NCBI GenBank assembly: GCA_003663055.1
Contig: QMZF01000050.1
Location: forward strand, 1 to 6,913
Direction: 5' to 3'
DNA length: 6,913 bases
Origin: Archaeoglobales archaeon
GTDB taxonomy: Archaea > Halobacteriota > Archaeoglobi > Archaeoglobales > Archaeoglobaceae
Each line of letters starts with the position of its first letter. Position 1 is the first letter of the stretch. The notes under the pieces were generated by a model that saw only the letters and a program-made list of their open reading frames with translations, searched no databases and had not been told where the DNA came from. A program made the position numbers and the translations under genes. Positions 4,257 through 6,913 of this stretch are shown here, one piece after another.

Positions 4257-4688
4257 ATGGAGGGCATTAAGCTCGGGTTTGTGGTTGCCGAATTCCACAG
4301 GGACATAACCTACATGATGGAAGTTTTGGCTAGAGAACATGCGGAATTTCTAGGGGCGGAAGTAACGGAGACAATAAGGGTGCCTGGAGCATTCGATGTG
4401 CCGATTGCCGTTAAGAGGATACTTGAAAAAGGAGATGTTGATGCAGTCGTAGCCCTCGGATGCGTTATAGAGGGCGAAACCGAGCATGACGAAGTTGTTG
4501 CTCAGCACGCAGCAAGAAAAATCATGGATTTAAGCCTTGAGTACGACAAACCCGTCTCTCTTGGCATATCCGGGCCTGGGATGGGAAGAATTGCTGCCCA
4601 AGAGAGGATCGAGTATGCAAAGCGTGCAGTAGAGGCTGCAGTTAAGCTGGTCAGGAGGCTAAGGGAATATGATAAGCAGAAGGGCTAA
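4257..4688 (+). CDS. ribH: 6,7-dimethyl-8-ribityllumazine synthase
   Basis: Lumazine synthase condenses 5-amino-6-ribitylamino-uracil with 3,4-dihydroxy-2-butanone 4-phosphate, the next-to-last step of riboflavin synthesis. It forms pentamers or 60-subunit shells in the cytosol. The 143-residue protein has the expected active-site blocks in order. They are the aromatic AEFHRD (residues 11-16, F13), RVPGAFDVP (41-49), GCVIEGETEHDEVV (68-81, with H77 as the likely catalytic His) and SGPGMGR (105-111, R111 for phosphate). The C-terminal helix ERIEYAKRAVEAAVKLVRRL completes the fold. EGETEHD rather than the bacterial KGETPHF fits the archaeal type, and the length is typical. It overlaps the aminotransferase gene by 20 bp. 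The long AT-rich leader with a palindrome suggests its own regulated promoter. Confidence 0.95.
   Translation: MEGIKLGFVVAEFHRDITYMMEVLAREHAEFLGAEVTETIRVPGAFDVPIAVKRILEKGDVDAVVALGCVIEGETEHDEVVAQHAARKIMDLSLEYDKPVSLGISGPGMGRIAAQERIEYAKRAVEAAVKLVRRLREYDKQKG
4654..4658 (+). promoter_or_regulatory. Ribosome binding site for the aminotransferase gene
   Basis: GGAGG inside the end of ribH lies 10 nt before the ATG at 4669. It supports a start that overlaps ribH by 20 bp. Confidence 0.6.
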
Positions 4689-5802
4689 GTCAATTCAGCC
4701 TTCTGCTACCCTTTCAATTTCTTCTAAAGCCAAGGAACTTGCTAGACAGGGGAAACCCGTAATAAATATGGGTGTTGGTGAACCCGACTTCGTAACTCCA
4801 AGGCATATAATAGACGCTGCAGTTAAAGCGTTAAACGAAGGAAAGACTTTCTACACACCAGCAAGGGGAATTCCCGAGCTTGTCAGTGCTATAGTTGACT
4901 GGGCAAAGCGGGAAAGAGGAATCGACGTAAAGGATGAAAACGTAATAGTAACGCCGGGAGCGAAGTACGCAATATTCGAGGCGATAATGGCTACGGTTGA
5001 GGAGAACGATGAGGTAATTCTCCTCGATCCCTCCTGGGTGAGCTATGAACCTTGCGTTCAAATGGTCAGCGGAAAGGTTGTTTGGGTTCCGCACAGCGAG
5101 GGATTTGAAGATGCCCCGCTTGAAGACTACGTGAGCAGCAAAACAAAAATGATTATTATTAACTCTCCAAGCAACCCACTGGGCGTTGTTTACCCGAAGA
5201 ATTTCCTAAAAAAGGTTAGGGATATTGCCGTTGACCACGACGTTCTTGTACTTTCCGATGAGATATACGACAAAATTGTCTTTGAAGGTGAGTTTGTCAG
5301 CCCGGTAAGCTTTGATGACATGCAAGAGCGCACGATAATGATCAACGGCTTCTCAAAAACATATGCCATGACCGGCTGGCGTCTAGGCTTTGCCATAGCC
5401 TCCGAAGAGATAACAAAACACATGCTCCGAATCCAGTCCCATTCTGTAAGCCATCCAACGTCTTTCGTGCAGTATGCCGGCGTTGCAGCCCTTAAAGGCA
5501 GCCAAAAATGCGTTGAAGAAATGGTCGCAGAATTCAGGGTTAGGAGGGATATGCTAATGAGAGGTCTTGACGAAATAGGGCTTAGATACGCTCCACCAAA
5601 GGGAGCGTTCTACATGTTCGTTGACGTTGGTAGGGATTCCATGGAGTTCTGCAAAGAGCTACTTGAAAGAGAATACGTTGCAGCAACGCCCGGCAGTGCG
5701 TTCGGTAAGGCTTTTAACACTTGGATAAGGCTGAGCTACGCAACTTCGAGGCAGAATATTGAGGAAGCGATCAGAAGACTTGCGAGGTTCATCGAAGCTT
5801 AA
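4669..5802 (+). CDS. Pyridoxal-phosphate aminotransferase, class I (aspartate aminotransferase type Iγ)
   Basis: This 377-residue fold-type I aminotransferase is closest in style to archaeal aspartate aminotransferases, which exchange the amino group between aspartate or aromatic amino acids and 2-oxoglutarate. Motifs in order are INMGVGEPDFVTP (32-44), YTPARGIPEL (62-71), VTPGAKYAIFEA (94-105, PLP phosphate loop), NSPSNPLG (165-172, with N169 for the PLP ring), SDEIYD (196-201, with D197 for the ring nitrogen and Y200), NGFSKTYAMTGWRLGF (226-241, with K230 as the Schiff-base lysine and R238 for phosphate) and WIRLSYA (352-358, with R354 for the substrate α-carboxylate). All key residues are present and the length is normal. 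The start is set by GGAGG at 4654 and an overlap of 20 bp with ribH. Substrate specificity within the family cannot be read with confidence. No link to riboflavin synthesis is known, so the coupling may simply be shared expression. Confidence 0.9.
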   Translation: MISRRAKSIQPSATLSISSKAKELARQGKPVINMGVGEPDFVTPRHIIDAAVKALNEGKTFYTPARGIPELVSAIVDWAKRERGIDVKDENVIVTPGAKYAIFEAIMATVEENDEVILLDPSWVSYEPCVQMVSGKVVWVPHSEGFEDAPLEDYVSSKTKMIIINSPSNPLGVVYPKNFLKKVRDIAVDHDVLVLSDEIYDKIVFEGEFVSPVSFDDMQERTIMINGFSKTYAMTGWRLGFAIASEEITKHMLRIQSHSVSHPTSFVQYAGVAALKGSQKCVEEMVAEFRVRRDMLMRGLDEIGLRYAPPKGAFYMFVDVGRDSMEFCKELLEREYVAATPGSAFGKAFNTWIRLSYATSRQNIEEAIRRLARFIEA

Positions 5803-5815
5803 GTTCATAGTAGTA

Positions 5816-5836
5816 ATAAATTAAAATTAAAATTAG
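5816..5836 (-). terminator. Likely T-rich terminator for rnz, between convergent genes
   Basis: Read on the minus strand, the stretch after the rnz stop is TAATTTTAATTTTAATTTATT. This gives three short T-tracts, as in archaeal intrinsic terminators that need no hairpin. It begins about 15 nt past the stop, in the 49-bp gap between the convergent aminotransferase and rnz genes. The plus strand here is A-rich, so it would not serve the aminotransferase gene. Confidence 0.45.
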
Positions 5837-5851
5837 GCTTGAGGTTTGACA

Positions 5852-6763
5852 TCAGTCCCGATACCTAACCTCCATGGTCATGAAGTCATGCGCGACCAAA
5901 ACTTCCTCAAAAACTTCTTTTGCCTCTTCAAGCAAGGGAGTAACGTCTTTGGAATACCTGGCACTGATGTGGGTCAGTACGAGTTTCCTAACTTCTGCAG
6001 CTTTTGCAACTTCTGCAGCTTCTCTAGCTGTCGAATGCTTTGTTTCTTCAGCCCATTTTTGCAAATCGGAAGTGAACGTAGCATCATGAATTAGCAAGTC
6101 TGCATTTTTCGCAACTTCAATCGTTCGCTTACATGGCCTGGTATCGCCGGTGTAAACGACCTTCCTGCCCGGCCTCGGTTCTCCAATGACCATATCCGGT
6201 GTTATCACTCTGCCATTAACTTCGATGCTCTCCCCCCTTACCAGCTTTGCATAAAGGGGGCCGGGAGGAATTCCCAGCTTTTCAGCCTTATCTCTGTAGA
6301 ACTTGCCTGGTCTATCCTTTTCCACTATGGCATAGCCCAAGCTTGGCACAATGTGGTCGGTTTTGAATGCCACAACCTTAAAACCCTGAAATTTAACTTC
6401 ATCACCGTCTTTAAGTTCAACGACTTCTATCGGATAGCTTAACTCTTCGTATCCAAATGCTTTGAATAAAGATGCGAGAAACTTTGCCTGGGGTGAGTAA
6501 ATTGCCAGCTTCTCTTTCCTCTCGTTTAGGGACATCGTTTCAAGCAAGCCAAAGAGTCCTATGAAGTGATCGGTGTGCAAGTGTGTAATGAAAATTGCAT
6601 CCAGCTTGAATCCGGTTTTTGCGATCATCATCTGTCTCTGCGTTCCTTCTCCACAATCAAAGAGCAGGCGATGAGAGCCAAGCTGAATAAATATCGCTGA
6701 CGGATTTCGCTCTACACTCGGGATTGTACCGGCTGTACCGAGAAGAGTGATTTTGAGAAGCAT
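5852..6763 (-). CDS. rnz: Ribonuclease Z (tRNA 3' processing endonuclease)
   Basis: RNase Z removes the 3' trailer of precursor tRNAs, cutting after the discriminator base. The 303-residue length is that of the short homodimeric form. The metallo-β-lactamase fold shows the full zinc set: HLHTDH (residues 61-66, H61, H63, D65, H66), H137 in KTDHIVPS, D207 in YTGDTR and H265 in LTHISARY. FDCGEGTQRQ (35-44) and KHSTAREAA (242-250, the HST loop) are diagnostic of RNase Z. The arm with GIPPGPLYAKLVRG (164-177) is the glycine-proline-rich exosite that grips the tRNA elbow. The ATG start at 6763 has no Shine-Dalgarno motif. The gene lies 35 bp downstream of rps10 on the same strand, so it may be co-transcribed with it, or use a leaderless promoter in that gap. 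Confidence 0.95.
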   Translation of the reverse strand: MLLKITLLGTAGTIPSVERNPSAIFIQLGSHRLLFDCGEGTQRQMMIAKTGFKLDAIFITHLHTDHFIGLFGLLETMSLNERKEKLAIYSPQAKFLASLFKAFGYEELSYPIEVVELKDGDEVKFQGFKVVAFKTDHIVPSLGYAIVEKDRPGKFYRDKAEKLGIPPGPLYAKLVRGESIEVNGRVITPDMVIGEPRPGRKVVYTGDTRPCKRTIEVAKNADLLIHDATFTSDLQKWAEETKHSTAREAAEVAKAAEVRKLVLTHISARYSKDVTPLLEEAKEVFEEVLVAHDFMTMEVRYRD

Positions 6764-6783
6764 GAAAAACGCAGGCTTAGAGG

Positions 6784-6790
6784 TTAAAAA
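6784..6790 (-). promoter_or_regulatory. Possible TATA box for rnz
   Basis: On the minus strand TTTTTAA is centred about 24 bp before the rnz ATG, in the 35-bp gap after rps10. This would allow a leaderless rnz transcript independent of the ribosomal protein operon. The T-rich tract could instead be a weak terminator after rps10. Confidence 0.35.
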
Positions 6791-6798
6791 GCTTTAGT

Positions 6799-6913
6799 TT
6801 AACTCTCCAAAACTATTTCTATGTTAACGTCCTTCGGAACCTGAATCCTCATTATCTGTCTCAGCGCTCTTTCATCAGCTGCTATGTCTATTAGCCTTTT
6901 GTGAATTCTCATC
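6799..6913 (-). CDS. rps10: Ribosomal protein S10 (archaeal/eukaryotic S20e type), C-terminal end only
   Basis: The last 37 codons are visible, reading [18 protein letters not shown], then [19 protein letters not shown] and a TAA at 6799-6801. This is the strongly conserved C-terminal segment of archaeal S10p, where the residues are normally (W)[22 protein letters not shown]. The final base of the window fits a Glu codon before the Met, so that Met is internal and the gene continues past the window edge, with about 65 further residues expected. S10 is part of the 30S head. In archaea it is commonly encoded just after the elongation factor 1α gene, so that gene may lie beyond the window. Confidence 0.93.
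   Translation of the reverse strand, partial: MRIHKRLIDIAADERALRQIMRIQVPKDVNIEIVLES

Noticed and set aside
4188..4688. Longer 166-residue version of lumazine synthase starting at GTG 4188
   Set aside because: The extension has no family similarity and passes through the hairpin and the GGAGGTG Shine-Dalgarno motif that serves the ATG at 4257.
5803..5851. Coding or structured content in the gap between the aminotransferase and rnz
   Set aside because: Only 49 bp between convergent genes. The repeated TTAAAA units are adequately explained as a T-rich terminator for rnz.

Overview
This window looks like a euryarchaeal chromosome, most likely from the Archaeoglobales. The end of an archaeal-type ribosomal protein S10 gene, a short archaeal lumazine synthase, a UPF0216 (DUF61) protein, a stand-alone RNase Z, GGAGGTG ribosome binding sites and TATA-like boxes about 25 bp before start codons all point to archaea. 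The Archaeoglobales assignment rests on protein resemblance from memory and is tentative.

Positions 1-2458 hold a tight run of four plus-strand genes. They are the 3' part of nadC (quinolinate phosphoribosyltransferase, NAD synthesis), a small FMN nitroreductase-family protein, a SAM hydroxide adenosyltransferase (DUF62 family) and a UPF0216 protein. The gaps are 27 bp, then overlaps of 7 bp and 13 bp, so translational coupling is likely.

Positions 2459-4256 are the accessory part. A minus-strand vapBC toxin-antitoxin pair (RHH antitoxin, PIN toxin) sits between two decayed stretches that read on the minus strand as the N-terminal part (about 3560-3822) and the C-terminal part (2534-2787) of a DDE transposase. 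A perfect 13-bp inverted repeat (2544-2556 and 3838-3850) brackets the whole. The simplest reading is a dead insertion sequence with vapBC lodged in, or replacing, its middle. Beyond it lies a short minus-strand zinc-ribbon reading frame (3902-4033) whose first knuckle has lost a cysteine. Next comes a very AT-rich promoter region with a 42-bp quasi-palindrome and a tandem repeat.

Positions 4257-5802 hold ribH (lumazine synthase, riboflavin synthesis) overlapping by 20 bp a class I PLP aminotransferase of the aspartate aminotransferase type. Converging on these from the right are rnz (RNase Z, tRNA 3' processing) and, at the window edge, the last 37 codons of rps10.

Most of the window is housekeeping cofactor metabolism (NAD, flavin, SAM), tRNA maturation and translation. 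The unusual part is the vapBC module nested inside the eroded transposon.
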